Shown here: one piece after another, positions 51,818-60,638 of the stretch
How the letters are laid out: each line of letters starts with the position of its first letter
Position numbering within the stretch: position 1 is the stretch's first letter
Source: Paenibacillus sp. FSL H8-0048
GTDB lineage: Bacteria > Bacillota > Bacilli > Paenibacillales > Paenibacillaceae
Direction: 5' to 3'
Length of the DNA stretch: 64,000 nt
Assembly: GCF_038002825.1 (NCBI RefSeq)
Contig: NZ_JBBODF010000001.1
Location: forward strand, 6,324,001-6,388,000
Position numbers and translations under genes: made by a program
The notes under the pieces: generated by a model
Told to the model about the DNA's origin: nothing
What the model saw: the letters and a program-made list of their open reading frames with translations, nothing else
Databases searched by the model: none

Positions 51818-54538
51818 ATGAACAGAAGGCCGTTATTAAGCTTCACGGTTTGCTGGGTGGCGGGAATTGCCGCAGGTTGTCTGTTTTCTGGCCGCAGTCT
51901 GCTGTTCTGCCTCGCCGTTATGCTGTTGCTGCCTGTAGTCTGGGCGGTGAGCGGCGGCATACGCTGGAGGGCGGCAGCGGTGTTGGTTATGGGATTGATT
52001 GTGTCGGCCCTATACTGGGAATATAGTGAGATCCGGAATGTGAGTCTGTTGCCTGAGGTGCTGGGGCAATCGGTGAGCGAACTGAATGAGGCTTATATAA
52101 CAGCCGCAGGCGTTATTGCTTCTCCGGTGGAGCGGGACGGGGATAGGGTTGATTTTGTCGTGAAGCTGTCCGGGATCAGGCTGCATCAGCAAGGGAAACA
52201 GTCTGCCGCAGAAGTGGAGGAAGGCGAGACGGCAGCGGGAGCGGTGGGGAGTGACCCTGAAGGTGAATGTGTAATCGTACAGCTCAAGCTCCAGGAGAAG
52301 AGTGAAATTGCGGTGGCTGCGCAGTGGCAGCGGGGAGACCGGGTGGTCATCGAGGGGGAATTAATCCAGCCCCAGATAGCGCGCAACTTCGGCGGATTCG
52401 ACTACCGTGCCTATCTGCTCACCCAAAAGATTCACTGGCTGCTAAAAGGAACGGGAACAGCCAGTGTAACCGTTAACCCTCAAGTCTCGTGGGAGCCGTC
52501 CACGATTCTGCGCTGGAATGATAAGGCAAGATCTGTGCTCGGTGCAGAAATGAGCCGCTTATTTCAGGAGCCTCATGCGGGTTATATGAAGGGTCTTGTC
52601 ATCGGCATCCAAAAGGAACTGGACCCGGAGACCTTCAGACAGTTCTCGCAGCTCGGGCTCACCCATATCCTGGCCATTTCGGGGATGCATGTGGCGGTGT
52701 ACGTCGGAGTGATCCTGGTTCTGCTGCGCCGCTGCCGCTTGACCAGAGAAACCGCACTGACGGTGACCCTGCTGCTGGTTCCTGTCTATGTGCTGCTGTC
52801 CGGGGCCGGACCGTCTGTGATCCGCGCCGGGATCATGAGCATGATTGCCCTGCTGGCGGCAAGGCTGGGCATGCTCAAGGATGGACTGAATATTCTGGCC
52901 GCATCCGCTCTGATGATGCTGGTCTGGAATCCTTATCTGCTGCTTAGTGTCAGCTTTCAGCTGTCTTTTCTGGTGACGGCCGGACTCATGGTGTATACAC
53001 CGCTCGCTGCGCCGCTATTCAGGCGGTTACCGGGCTGGCTGGGCAGCAGCCTCTCGGTAACGATTATTGCTCAACTGGTCTCGTTTCCGCTGACAATCTA
53101 TTATTTCAACCAATTCTCGCTGTTATCCGTTGCGGCCAATCTGCTCTTGGTTCCCTTCATCACCTTCCTGGTGCTGCCACTGGGAACACTGGCGCTGCTC
53201 CTGGGGAGGGTCTGGAGTGCAGCTGCACTCCTGACTGCGCAGCTTGCGGAAATACTGAATAATATCACTTTTGCGGCAGTAGAGTGGGTGAACGGGTTCA
53301 CCTCCGGGGTGTTGATCTGGGCTTCGCCGTCAATCCTGTGGATCTGCCTCTACTACTGCCTGTTATATGGTTTGTTACACATGTTGAAACGGAGGACTGA
53401 GGCCAAGCTTGTTCCCCAGTTCATGGACGATGAGACCCGCCCGCTGGCTGAGCTGGAGAGGCCGGAACTGCCAGGTAACATCCGTGGCAGAGCTGAACGC
53501 AATGACGTTCTGAACTCTGCGGGGGCTGCGAACAGCGGAAGAGCCGCGCGGGCCTTCCAAACCTATCCGCCGACTGGAGCTACGCGCTGGAGCAATTCCG
53601 CAGCGATACTGTGCGCTGTAGGCCTGACCATTCTGCTCTACAAAGGCTATAACGCCGAGGTTATACGCGATGGCTCCGGTTCCATCAGCTACCTGGATAT
53701 AGGGCAAGGAGACAGCAGCCTGATTACTACACCGGGCGGAGCCCATATCCTGGTGGACGGCGGCGGGACCGTGAGCTTTGGCAACCGGGAGGAATGGCGT
53801 ATCCGCCGCAGCCCGTTTGAGGTCGGGGCAAAAACGCTGCTGCCGCTCCTGAAGCAGCGGGGTATCCACCGGCTGGATGCGGTTATCCTGACACATGGCG
53901 ATCAGGATCATGCCGGAGGATTGCAGGCGGTGCTGGAAGGTATGCCGGTATCGGCGCTGCTGTTCAACGGAACATTAGCAGATACTGAGCCCTACACCAA
54001 GCTGATGACGACTGCGCTGGACGCGGGTGTCCGGCTGTATCCCGTACAGCAGGGCATGACGCTGGCCCCGGACGAGGCCACGCGGCTGAACTTCCTCTGG
54101 CCGGAGCTTCCAGCGGATGGACAGACCCTGCCGGAGGAAGTGGAGGACCAGAACCACGAATCGGTGGTGTTCCGGCTGGAGATGAACGGCCGGAGCTTTC
54201 TTTTCACAGGAGATATGGATGAGGCGGCAGAGGAAGCGATCCTGCGGTCCGCAAGTCAATCCGGGATTAAGCAAGTCAGCCCCATTGACGTCCTCAAGGT
54301 CGCCCACCACGGCAGCAAAACCGCCACCAGCGCAGACTGGCTCGCCTTCTGGAAGCCCAGTGCTGCTGTAATCTCAGCCGGCGTGAATAACCTGTACGGA
54401 CATCCGCATGGGACCGTGCTGGAGCGTTTGGCCGTTACCGAAGCAAGCGTCTACCGGACGGATCAGCAGGGGGAGATTCAGTTGAGAGTCCGTAGCGAAG
54501 GGATAGCAGTGAGATACAGACTGGGAGACAAGGAGTAA
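51818..54538 (+). CDS. comEC: ComEC/Rec2 DNA uptake channel
   Basis: Forms the membrane channel that carries single-stranded DNA into the cell, 906 residues. An N-terminal hydrophobic and OB-like region is followed by the competence membrane core with LTHILAISGMHVAVYVG and GAGPSVIRAGIMSMIALLA. The C-terminal metallo-beta-lactamase-like domain (from about 620) contains DIGQGDSSLI, THGDQDHAGG near residue 691 and KVAHHGSKTATS. These motifs suggest a nuclease domain. ATG at 51818 follows AAGGAGAG. The preceding terminator suggests partly independent expression. Confidence 0.95.
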   Translation: MNRRPLLSFTVCWVAGIAAGCLFSGRSLLFCLAVMLLLPVVWAVSGGIRWRAAAVLVMGLIVSALYWEYSEIRNVSLLPEVLGQSVSELNEAYITAAGVIASPVERDGDRVDFVVKLSGIRLHQQGKQSAAEVEEGETAAGAVGSDPEGECVIVQLKLQEKSEIAVAAQWQRGDRVVIEGELIQPQIARNFGGFDYRAYLLTQKIHWLLKGTGTASVTVNPQVSWEPSTILRWNDKARSVLGAEMSRLFQEPHAGYMKGLVIGIQKELDPETFRQFSQLGLTHILAISGMHVAVYVGVILVLLRRCRLTRETALTVTLLLVPVYVLLSGAGPSVIRAGIMSMIALLAARLGMLKDGLNILAASALMMLVWNPYLLLSVSFQLSFLVTAGLMVYTPLAAPLFRRLPGWLGSSLSVTIIAQLVSFPLTIYYFNQFSLLSVAANLLLVPFITFLVLPLGTLALLLGRVWSAAALLTAQLAEILNNITFAAVEWVNGFTSGVLIWASPSILWICLYYCLLYGLLHMLKRRTEAKLVPQFMDDETRPLAELERPELPGNIRGRAERNDVLNSAGAANSGRAARAFQTYPPTGATRWSNSAAILCAVGLTILLYKGYNAEVIRDGSGSISYLDIGQGDSSLITTPGGAHILVDGGGTVSFGNREEWRIRRSPFEVGAKTLLPLLKQRGIHRLDAVILTHGDQDHAGGLQAVLEGMPVSALLFNGTLADTEPYTKLMTTALDAGVRLYPVQQGMTLAPDEATRLNFLWPELPADGQTLPEEVEDQNHESVVFRLEMNGRSFLFTGDMDEAAEEAILRSASQSGIKQVSPIDVLKVAHHGSKTATSADWLAFWKPSAAVISAGVNNLYGHPHGTVLERLAVTEASVYRTDQQGEIQLRVRSEGIAVRYRLGDKE

Positions 54539-54690
54539 AATTAAATTCTTGAAAATACGTAGTAAACTAAATCAACAAAAAGAAGACTTATTGATGAAAA
54601 ACTATTTGTTATCGTAGTACACTTGTATTAAACCGAAAAGAAAATAGAAAATAGAAAAAAAGTAAATTGTTTTGGATGGAGGGCGAATAA

Positions 54691-54894
54691 ATGATTAAAT
54701 TCCTTAATTCTAAGCCGTTTCTAATCTCAGCATCACTATTTAGTATATTGTTCATTGGTAACATAGTTGCTATTGGGTCATCCACAAATGAAATAATTCT
54801 AGCCATATTCAAATCTATTATATCTGGAATTGTTTGTGGAATTGTGGTCGGCGGGATTATCTACCTTATTCAAAAAAGAAATGAAAGAAGCTAA
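54691..54894 (+). CDS. Small two-helix membrane protein, AT-rich
   Basis: The 67-residue protein has two hydrophobic segments (about 9-30 and 36-59) and a basic end, KRNERS. I do not recognise a family. ATG at 54691 has GGAGGG upstream. The stretch 54540-54960 is much richer in A and T than its neighbours, which suggests recent acquisition or a phage or plasmid origin. It has its own terminator. It could be a holin-like, toxin-like or transport-accessory protein; nothing in the sequence decides. Confidence 0.6.
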   Translation: MIKFLNSKPFLISASLFSILFIGNIVAIGSSTNEIILAIFKSIISGIVCGIVVGGIIYLIQKRNERS

Positions 54895-54911
54895 AATAAT
54901 ATTTCTTGTTT

Positions 54912-54954
54912 TAACGGCCTAACAGAATTCATTGTTCTGTTATGGTCGTTTTTT
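54912..54954 (+). terminator. Terminator after the small membrane protein gene
   Basis: TAACAGAA and TTCTGTTA form the inner stem, AACGGCC and GGTCGTT the outer one, followed by TTTTT. Confidence 0.85.
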
Positions 54955-54987
54955 GTCATTCTCTGTAATCGTATATAATAAAACCAT

Positions 54988-55938
54988 ATGAGAGGAGTTG
55001 ATCGTATCCTTATTGTTCTGGCAGGACTCCTGCTGCTGCTGATTACTCAGACCATCTACCTGCTGAATTATCGGAGACAGGTCAAGCAGATCAGCAGCCA
55101 GCTCTCTTTTATCATGGAGCACGATTCCCGTAAGCGGATAGTTACCCAACTGAAGCCGAAGGAGATCGGCAGACTGGTACAGGATTGCAACAACCTGTTA
55201 AGCCGACAGAGCGCGATGGGGGAACAGTTTAGCCGGAAGAATCAGGAGATGAATCTGGCGGTCACCAGCCTGTCACATGATATAAGGACCCCGCTCACTT
55301 CCCTGGACGGGTATCTGCAATTGGCGCTGCGGACGGAGGCGGAGCAGGAGAAGGAACGGTACGTGCGGCTGGCCCAGTCGAGAATACAGCAGATTATCAA
55401 GCTGGTAGATGAGCTGTTCCTCTATACCAAGCTGCAGAATCCCGAATACAGTCTGGAGCTGCAGCCAGTGGACGTTATGGAGGTGCTGAAGCGGAACCTG
55501 TTCACCTTCATTGATGATTTCAACCGGTCAGGGGAAGAGCCGGAGCTGCGGCTGCCGGAGCATTCTCCCCGGGTGATGGGGGAACTCCATGCGCTGGAAC
55601 GAATTTTTACCAATATCATCGGCAACTATTTCATTCACGGCGAAGGCACGTTGGCCATAGAGGTTGAAGACAGGCAGGACATGCTGGGTATACGCTTCAC
55701 GAACCGGCTTAAGGCAGGCAGCAGAGTGGATACGGAGAAGATCTTTACCCGCTTTTACAAAGAAGATCCGTCGCGTACCCGGCATTCCTCAGGTCTGGGG
55801 CTCTCGATTGTGAAGGCGCTGATGGAGAAAATGAACGGTCATGCAGAGGCCGGGTGTACGGCGGATACTTTCAGCATACGGATCGGATTCTCAAAAAGGA
55901 GGGAGGAGCATGGCCATGAGCACCCATCTCAAGGATAA
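54988..55938 (+). CDS. Sensor histidine kinase, single membrane segment
   Basis: The 316-residue kinase has one N-terminal membrane segment (about 6-26), HisKA with H97 in TSLSHDIRTPLTSL, and an ATPase domain with NIIGNYFIH and SSGLGLSIV. The very short extracellular part resembles intramembrane-sensing kinases linked to antimicrobial peptide transporters. ATG at 54988 has no ribosome-binding site but lies 8 bp after TATAAT (54974-54979), so the mRNA may be leaderless. It overlaps the response regulator gene by 29 bp. Confidence 0.85.
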   Translation: MRGVDRILIVLAGLLLLLITQTIYLLNYRRQVKQISSQLSFIMEHDSRKRIVTQLKPKEIGRLVQDCNNLLSRQSAMGEQFSRKNQEMNLAVTSLSHDIRTPLTSLDGYLQLALRTEAEQEKERYVRLAQSRIQQIIKLVDELFLYTKLQNPEYSLELQPVDVMEVLKRNLFTFIDDFNRSGEEPELRLPEHSPRVMGELHALERIFTNIIGNYFIHGEGTLAIEVEDRQDMLGIRFTNRLKAGSRVDTEKIFTRFYKEDPSRTRHSSGLGLSIVKALMEKMNGHAEAGCTADTFSIRIGFSKRREEHGHEHPSQG

Positions 55939-56623
55939 CGGGCAGCGCAGGAGCATTCTCATCGTTGAGGATGACGGGCATATTAACGCAATTCTGCACG
56001 ACGGGCTTACCGCCGCAGGGTATCAGTGCACCCAGTCCTATTCAGGCAGTGAGGGGATGTTGAATCTGGCAGAGCGTGAATACCACTTGATTGTCCTGGA
56101 CCTGATGCTGCCCGGATTGTCCGGGGAGGCATTCATGCAACGCTTGCGCGGGGAGCTGAAGTCCCGGATTCCGGTAATTGTCCTCTCGGCCAAGGATCAA
56201 TTGGGGGATAAGCTGGATCTGTTCACGCTGGGCGCTGATGATTATGTGACCAAGCCGTTTGAGCTGGAGGAGCTGATTGCCCGCATCCATGTTCATATCC
56301 AGCGGTCGGCTGCCGATGAGCCGGTGAAGGAGTTCAGGCATAAAAATCTGGTGCTGGACTGCACATCCTACAGTGTCAGGATTCATGGCAGCGTGCTTGC
56401 TCTGACCCGTCAGGAATACCGGATTGTCGAGCTGCTGGTCAGGAACCCTACCCGCGTGTTCACGAAGCAGGATCTCTATGAGCTGGCCTGGGAGGAGATC
56501 TATCTGGGCGAGGACAAGACGATAACGGTACATGTCAGCAATATCCGCAATAAAATCAAAGCGCACGACAGCCAAGCCTATATCGATACGGTCTGGGGCA
56601 TCGGCTTCCGGCTGAGTCCATGA
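55910..56623 (+). CDS. OmpR-family response regulator
   Basis: The 237-residue regulator has a receiver with phospho-acceptor D64 (IVLDLMLPGLSG) and the switch Lys in DDYVTKPFELEE. A winged-helix output domain (about 140-237) has LTRQEYRIVELLVRNPTRVF and KTITVHVSNIRNKIK. ATG at 55910 has AAGGAGGGAGGAG upstream; an in-frame ATG at 55916 is also possible. With the kinase it probably regulates the ABC genes 80 bp downstream. Confidence 0.92.
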   Translation: MAMSTHLKDNGQRRSILIVEDDGHINAILHDGLTAAGYQCTQSYSGSEGMLNLAEREYHLIVLDLMLPGLSGEAFMQRLRGELKSRIPVIVLSAKDQLGDKLDLFTLGADDYVTKPFELEELIARIHVHIQRSAADEPVKEFRHKNLVLDCTSYSVRIHGSVLALTRQEYRIVELLVRNPTRVFTKQDLYELAWEEIYLGEDKTITVHVSNIRNKIKAHDSQAYIDTVWGIGFRLSP

Positions 56624-56703
56624 TGAACTTTGAACTTTCTTAACCTTTTGTTGGCGAACAATTAGTCTTCATCCTGTTAACTTAGGGTAAGGAGGTGGCA
56701 GAC

Positions 56704-57630
56704 ATGACTGATTGCATTATTGAACTATGCGGACTGACCAAGCTGTACCCATCGAAAGCGGCCGTGCGCAATGCCAATCTCAAAATCTACAGAGGAGAGA
56801 TTGTCGGCATCATCGGGAAGAACGGGGCGGGTAAATCTACCCTGCTCAAAATGATCAGCGGGCACGTGTATCCGACCTCGGGAGAGCTGCATTTCTTCAA
56901 CCGTGCGGCGGCGGGGGAACAGTCTTTTTTTGAGCGGATGGGGGTATTGATTGAGCAGCCCGGATTATACCCGAACGTCTCAGCCTATGAGAACCTGAAG
57001 CTGCTGGCCATCGCATATGGTCTAAGTGACAGGGGTACCACGATAGAGAAGTTACTGCGGCTCGTAGGACTGGACCCTAAGAATACCGCCAAAGTTAAAA
57101 GCTATTCGATGGGCATGAAGCAGCGGCTGGGCATCGCGGTGGCTCTGCTTGGGAGTCCCGATGTACTGATTCTGGATGAGCCGATTAACGGGCTTGATCC
57201 GCAGGGGATTGTAGAGATTAGGGAGCTCATCCTGGAGCTGAACGCCGGGGGGCTGACGATTCTGATCGCAAGCCATATTCTGGAGGAGCTCTCCAAAATC
57301 GCCACCAAGTACGCCATCATTCATCAGGGAGAATTCGCCGAGGTGATCTCCAAGGAAGAATTGCAGCAGCGCTGTGAGGAACGGATTGAACTGGAGGTAG
57401 AGGAAGCCCGCGAGGTCCTTCCGGTGCTGGAGCGTGAACTGAAGATTACACAATATAAAGTGGTGGACAGCCGCACCGTGTACGTATACGACGAGCATAT
57501 CCACATTCGGCAGATTGTCCAGGTACTGGCGCAGCATGGGGTAATGGTGGATTCCATTTCAAGACACAAGCAGAGTCTGGAGCAATATTTCCTGGAGCGC
57601 ACGGAAAGTGCAGGTGGACGCCATGATTAA
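56704..57630 (+). CDS. BcrA-like ABC transporter ATPase
   Basis: The 308-residue ATPase is of the bacitracin/lantibiotic-export class. Walker A is GKNGAGKST, the signature variant YSMGMKQRLG, Walker B VLILDEPINGLDPQG and the switch ASHILEEL. A C-terminal extension of about 90 residues is typical of this group. ATG at 56704 follows AAGGAGGTGG. It overlaps the permease gene by 8 bp. Together with the two-component genes it forms a likely antimicrobial-peptide sensing and resistance unit, although the ligand is unknown. Confidence 0.88.
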   Translation: MTDCIIELCGLTKLYPSKAAVRNANLKIYRGEIVGIIGKNGAGKSTLLKMISGHVYPTSGELHFFNRAAAGEQSFFERMGVLIEQPGLYPNVSAYENLKLLAIAYGLSDRGTTIEKLLRLVGLDPKNTAKVKSYSMGMKQRLGIAVALLGSPDVLILDEPINGLDPQGIVEIRELILELNAGGLTILIASHILEELSKIATKYAIIHQGEFAEVISKEELQQRCEERIELEVEEAREVLPVLERELKITQYKVVDSRTVYVYDEHIHIRQIVQVLAQHGVMVDSISRHKQSLEQYFLERTESAGGRHD

Positions 57631-58387
57631 TCTGTTTAAAATGGACCTGTACCGCTTCACACGGAACAAGATTATGTACCTGCTGCTGCTCTTGTTCTGT
57701 GCCTTCCAGATCTTTGGTATTTATATGATGAAGCAATACGCGCAGCCAGTGGAGGAAGGCGGAGTTCAGATCGGAAATTTAACAGAGATAGGCTTCATCC
57801 AGTATACGATCTCACAGCCGCCTTCCTGGATGCTGATCTATATTGCGGTGTTCACGATCTATTTCTATATGAGCGAATGGAATTCCGGCTTCCATAAGAA
57901 TTATGTTTCTATGAGGCAGGCAAGAATCCACTCCGTCCTCTCCAAAATGGCGATTCTCGCCCTGTTTATTGCCATGCTGTTCCTGACCCTGCTAATTGCA
58001 GACGGAATCGGCAGAAGGCTGTTTATGGGACAGACGGATATGGGAGATCTAGGCACGCTCATTACTCTGCTGGCTGGCCAATTCCTGCTGCATTGGGCGT
58101 TCTCACTGCTTGTTCTCTGCATTGCCATGATGACGAGGAACCTGCTTATCAGCTTGAGTGCCGGCCTCGTGCTGGCCCTGAATGTGATCGGGATGGTACT
58201 GGGTGCGCTAGAGACTCTGCTTACAAGCACTCATCTAACGAAATATCTGCTGATCAATACGCTCGTACGGGTCAAGGATCTGGGCAGTACAGCAGACCTG
58301 ATTCATACGTTTGGAGTAGCTATTACGGCGATTCTATTCTTAAGCTATCTTGCTGTCCGCTATAAAATGCGGGAGGATCTGAACTAG
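57623..58387 (+). CDS. ABC-2 type permease
   Basis: The 254-residue membrane protein has about six membrane segments and no large extracellular domain, as for the BcrB/LanE-F/G type. It begins MINLFKMDLYRFTRNKIMYLLLLLF. ATG at 57623 overlaps the ATPase stop and has AGGTGG at 57611-57616. There is only one permease gene, so the transporter is probably a homodimer. Confidence 0.85.
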   Translation: MINLFKMDLYRFTRNKIMYLLLLLFCAFQIFGIYMMKQYAQPVEEGGVQIGNLTEIGFIQYTISQPPSWMLIYIAVFTIYFYMSEWNSGFHKNYVSMRQARIHSVLSKMAILALFIAMLFLTLLIADGIGRRLFMGQTDMGDLGTLITLLAGQFLLHWAFSLLVLCIAMMTRNLLISLSAGLVLALNVIGMVLGALETLLTSTHLTKYLLINTLVRVKDLGSTADLIHTFGVAITAILFLSYLAVRYKMREDLN

Positions 58388-58409
58388 CGTCACTCTGCGC
58401 CTGAGGGGA

Positions 58410-59189
58410 TCAGATTCTTCTGCATTCCCCGGGCAGCTCCCCGCCCTGAATCCAGGCCTTGACCAGCTTATTGAACAGCTCCGGCTTCGCCAGAGAGAGG
58501 CCATGTCCCATCCGGGGAATCACCACACCCATGGAGCGGGGATTCACAGCTACAAGATCACGGGCGGATTGCTTCATGACAGATTTCTCACGTTCACCTA
58601 CAGTAACCAGTATTTTGCCTGCGGCTTCACTGAACCCGGCTGGAATGCGGAACGACATATTCTCTTCCAGCACCCGGATCAGCGTCATCAGCTCCATCTG
58701 CCGGCTCTCTTCAACATACCGTTCCAGGTATTCCTCGCCCAGATAGAGCGTCTTGGCCTGCAGCTTCGCGAACCATCTGTACTTAATCAGTGGAAAAGAC
58801 AGTCTGACCGCCGGTCCGATCAGCCTGCTGGCAGAGGGAATCGGCCGCACCAATGCGCTGTTGATGATGGCATAGTCAATCAGCACCGGTCTTATCCCCA
58901 GCATCTGAACCAGCACCTGTGCACCCAGCGAGAATCCGGTAACGATGACTTTTCGTCCCTTAGCCCGCTCCTCAATAATGGATACAAGCTCCTCTGCACT
59001 GCTGCGGATCGTGAACTCCTGATCCTCCCGGCTGAACCCGTGCCCCGGCAGATCCGGGACCAGACAATGATAACCGGCGAACGCCGCTACCTGCTTCTCC
59101 CACATCCAGCCGCTTACGCCGCCGCCATGCAGGAAGACCATCAGACACTCCCCATTCGGGTCACCGTACTCTTGAATATGTATAGCCAC
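58410..59189 (-). CDS. Alpha/beta hydrolase
   Basis: The ~259-residue hydrolase has the oxyanion-hole stretch VFLHGGGVSGWMW, the nucleophile elbow TGFSLGAQV (Ser), DLPGHGFS, and the catalytic His near the end in RMGHGLSLAKPE. Substrate unknown. The start is uncertain: GTG at 59189 has GAGGT 8 bp upstream and gives MAIHIQEYGDPN, whereas the longer TTG start at 59249 lacks a site. It is convergent with the ABC permease gene. Confidence 0.75.
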   Translation of the reverse strand: MAIHIQEYGDPNGECLMVFLHGGGVSGWMWEKQVAAFAGYHCLVPDLPGHGFSREDQEFTIRSSAEELVSIIEERAKGRKVIVTGFSLGAQVLVQMLGIRPVLIDYAIINSALVRPIPSASRLIGPAVRLSFPLIKYRWFAKLQAKTLYLGEEYLERYVEESRQMELMTLIRVLEENMSFRIPAGFSEAAGKILVTVGEREKSVMKQSARDLVAVNPRSMGVVIPRMGHGLSLAKPELFNKLVKAWIQGGELPGECRRI

Positions 59190-59372
59190 TCCGCATACCT
59201 CATTCCTGTAAATGAATGAACCTTCCCTACTCCTACGTCCCAGTAACAATATGGTCTCATAAGTAGAACCGGCTTTGTTTTCCTTTTCAGGACGGTACCG
59301 CTTCAGTGAAAAGTGAAGCTTGGGTTTCGATGTTTACTCAGGACCTTCGCAGGGCCTAGAACTGTGTATCAC

Positions 59373-59412
59373 AAAAAAAGCCCCGGCAGCTTATCCAAGC
59401 TGACGGGTGCTT
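59373..59412 (-). terminator. Terminator of the nrdIEF operon
   Basis: On the minus strand AAGCACCCGTCAGCTT pairs with AAGCTGCCGGGGCTT and is followed by seven T. It lies 230 bp beyond the nrdF stop, with the MITE-like element in between. Confidence 0.8.
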
Positions 59413-59430
59413 ATCTACATACCAATCCAA

Positions 59431-59637
59431 TAGATTGAACTTGTTAATAACTAATACAGGGTGAGTGGTGGAAGGGAATTTTGGAACTGTAGGAGCGGTA
59501 GCGTCCGCCTTTAGGTTTGGATTTCTACCGCAGACAGCGGTTTAAAATCAGGAAATCCAAACCTAACAGCGGCCGGAAGTCCAAAACTTCTCTGGAGCCA
59601 CGACTATCCCGAAATCGGAATGTACAAGTTCAATCTA
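59431..59637. mobile_element. MITE-like element with 14-bp terminal inverted repeats
   Basis: A 207-bp element bounded by TAGATTGAACTTGT (59431-59444) and ACAAGTTCAATCTA (59624-59637), a perfect inverted repeat. Inside are GGGAATTTTGGAACTG, GCGG/CCGC, the perfect 15-bp arms TTAGGTTTGGATTTC (59511-59525) and GAAATCCAAACCTAA (59552-59566), and GGAAGTCCAAAACTTCTCTG. It has no reading frame of its own and sits in the 3' untranslated part of the nrd transcript. Confidence 0.75.
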
Positions 59638-59642
59638 CCCAC

Positions 59643-60602
59643 TCAAAACTGAAAATCCTCATCCCGCAAAGGCTCTACATTCATCGCCCGCACATACCCG
59701 TTCCCCTTCTTCGAGAAGAAGTCATGCTGCTTCGTATGGGTGCTGATTCCGTTCTGCACAATCGGGTTGATCTCTTCCTCATCGAACAGCGGATCATGGC
59801 CGAGGTTCATCATCGCCTTGTTGGCATTGTAGCGCAGGAAGGTCTTCACTTCCTCCACCAGGCCAATCGGGGCGTAGATCTGCTCGGTGTATTGCTCCTC
59901 GTTCGCGTGGAGCAGACGCAGCAGGCCGACCAGGGTCTCATAGACATCGCTCTGGTCTTCTTCGGACAGCTCCTCGAAGATTTCCTGGGCCAGCACGCCG
60001 ACATAGACGCCGTGGATGCTCTCATCGCGCAGGATCAGGTCGATGATTTCGCCGCTGCAGGTCATTTTGCCCTGTCCGGCCAGATAGAGCGGGTAGAAGA
60101 AGCCGCTGTAGAACAGGTAGCTCTCCAGCAGGACCGAGGCGGACATCGCCAGGTAGAGGTCTTTCTTCGTCTCAATCTTTTGATAATACTCCGAGATCGT
60201 CTCCGCCTTGAACTGCAGGAACGTATTGTCCTCCACCCAGCGGAAAATCCCGTCAATCTCCTCCGTCGAAGCCAGTGTGGTGAAAATGCTGCTGTACGAC
60301 TTCGCATGAATCTGCTCCATCATGCCCATGAAGCCGAGGACCGCCTTGCGCTGCAAGCCGTCCACATGCTCCATAATCTGCGGCATCCCTACGCCGCCCT
60401 GAATCGTATCCAGCAGGGTCAATCCGCCCAGCACCTTCATATAAGAGTCCTTCTCGGTCTCGCTTAGCGTGAGCCAGGACATTTTGTCATCGGATAGTGG
60501 TATTTCGTCATCGGTCCAGAACTGCATAATATTCTGGTTCCAGAACATCAGCGAGAAATCGTCGTCGGGACGGTTCCAGTTCACGGCTTGAATTGCGCTC
60601 AT
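59643..60602 (-). CDS. nrdF: Class Ib ribonucleotide reductase, small subunit NrdF
   Basis: Carries the metal centre and tyrosyl radical for dNTP synthesis, 319 residues. Metal-binding regions are visible as MEQIHAKSYSSIF, LLESYLFYSGFFY and RDESIHGVYVG. The protein ends NVEPLRDEDFQF, typical of NrdF. ATG at 60602 is preceded by AAGGGAGA. It is last in the nrdI-nrdE-nrdF operon, 36 bp after nrdE. Manganese use with NrdI activation is expected from the family. Confidence 0.95.
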   Translation of the reverse strand: MSAIQAVNWNRPDDDFSLMFWNQNIMQFWTDDEIPLSDDKMSWLTLSETEKDSYMKVLGGLTLLDTIQGGVGMPQIMEHVDGLQRKAVLGFMGMMEQIHAKSYSSIFTTLASTEEIDGIFRWVEDNTFLQFKAETISEYYQKIETKKDLYLAMSASVLLESYLFYSGFFYPLYLAGQGKMTCSGEIIDLILRDESIHGVYVGVLAQEIFEELSEEDQSDVYETLVGLLRLLHANEEQYTEQIYAPIGLVEEVKTFLRYNANKAMMNLGHDPLFDEEEINPIVQNGISTHTKQHDFFSKKGNGYVRAMNVEPLRDEDFQF

Positions 60603-60638
60603 AATCGTATATTCTCCCTTTCTGTACCTGTGCCCCTC

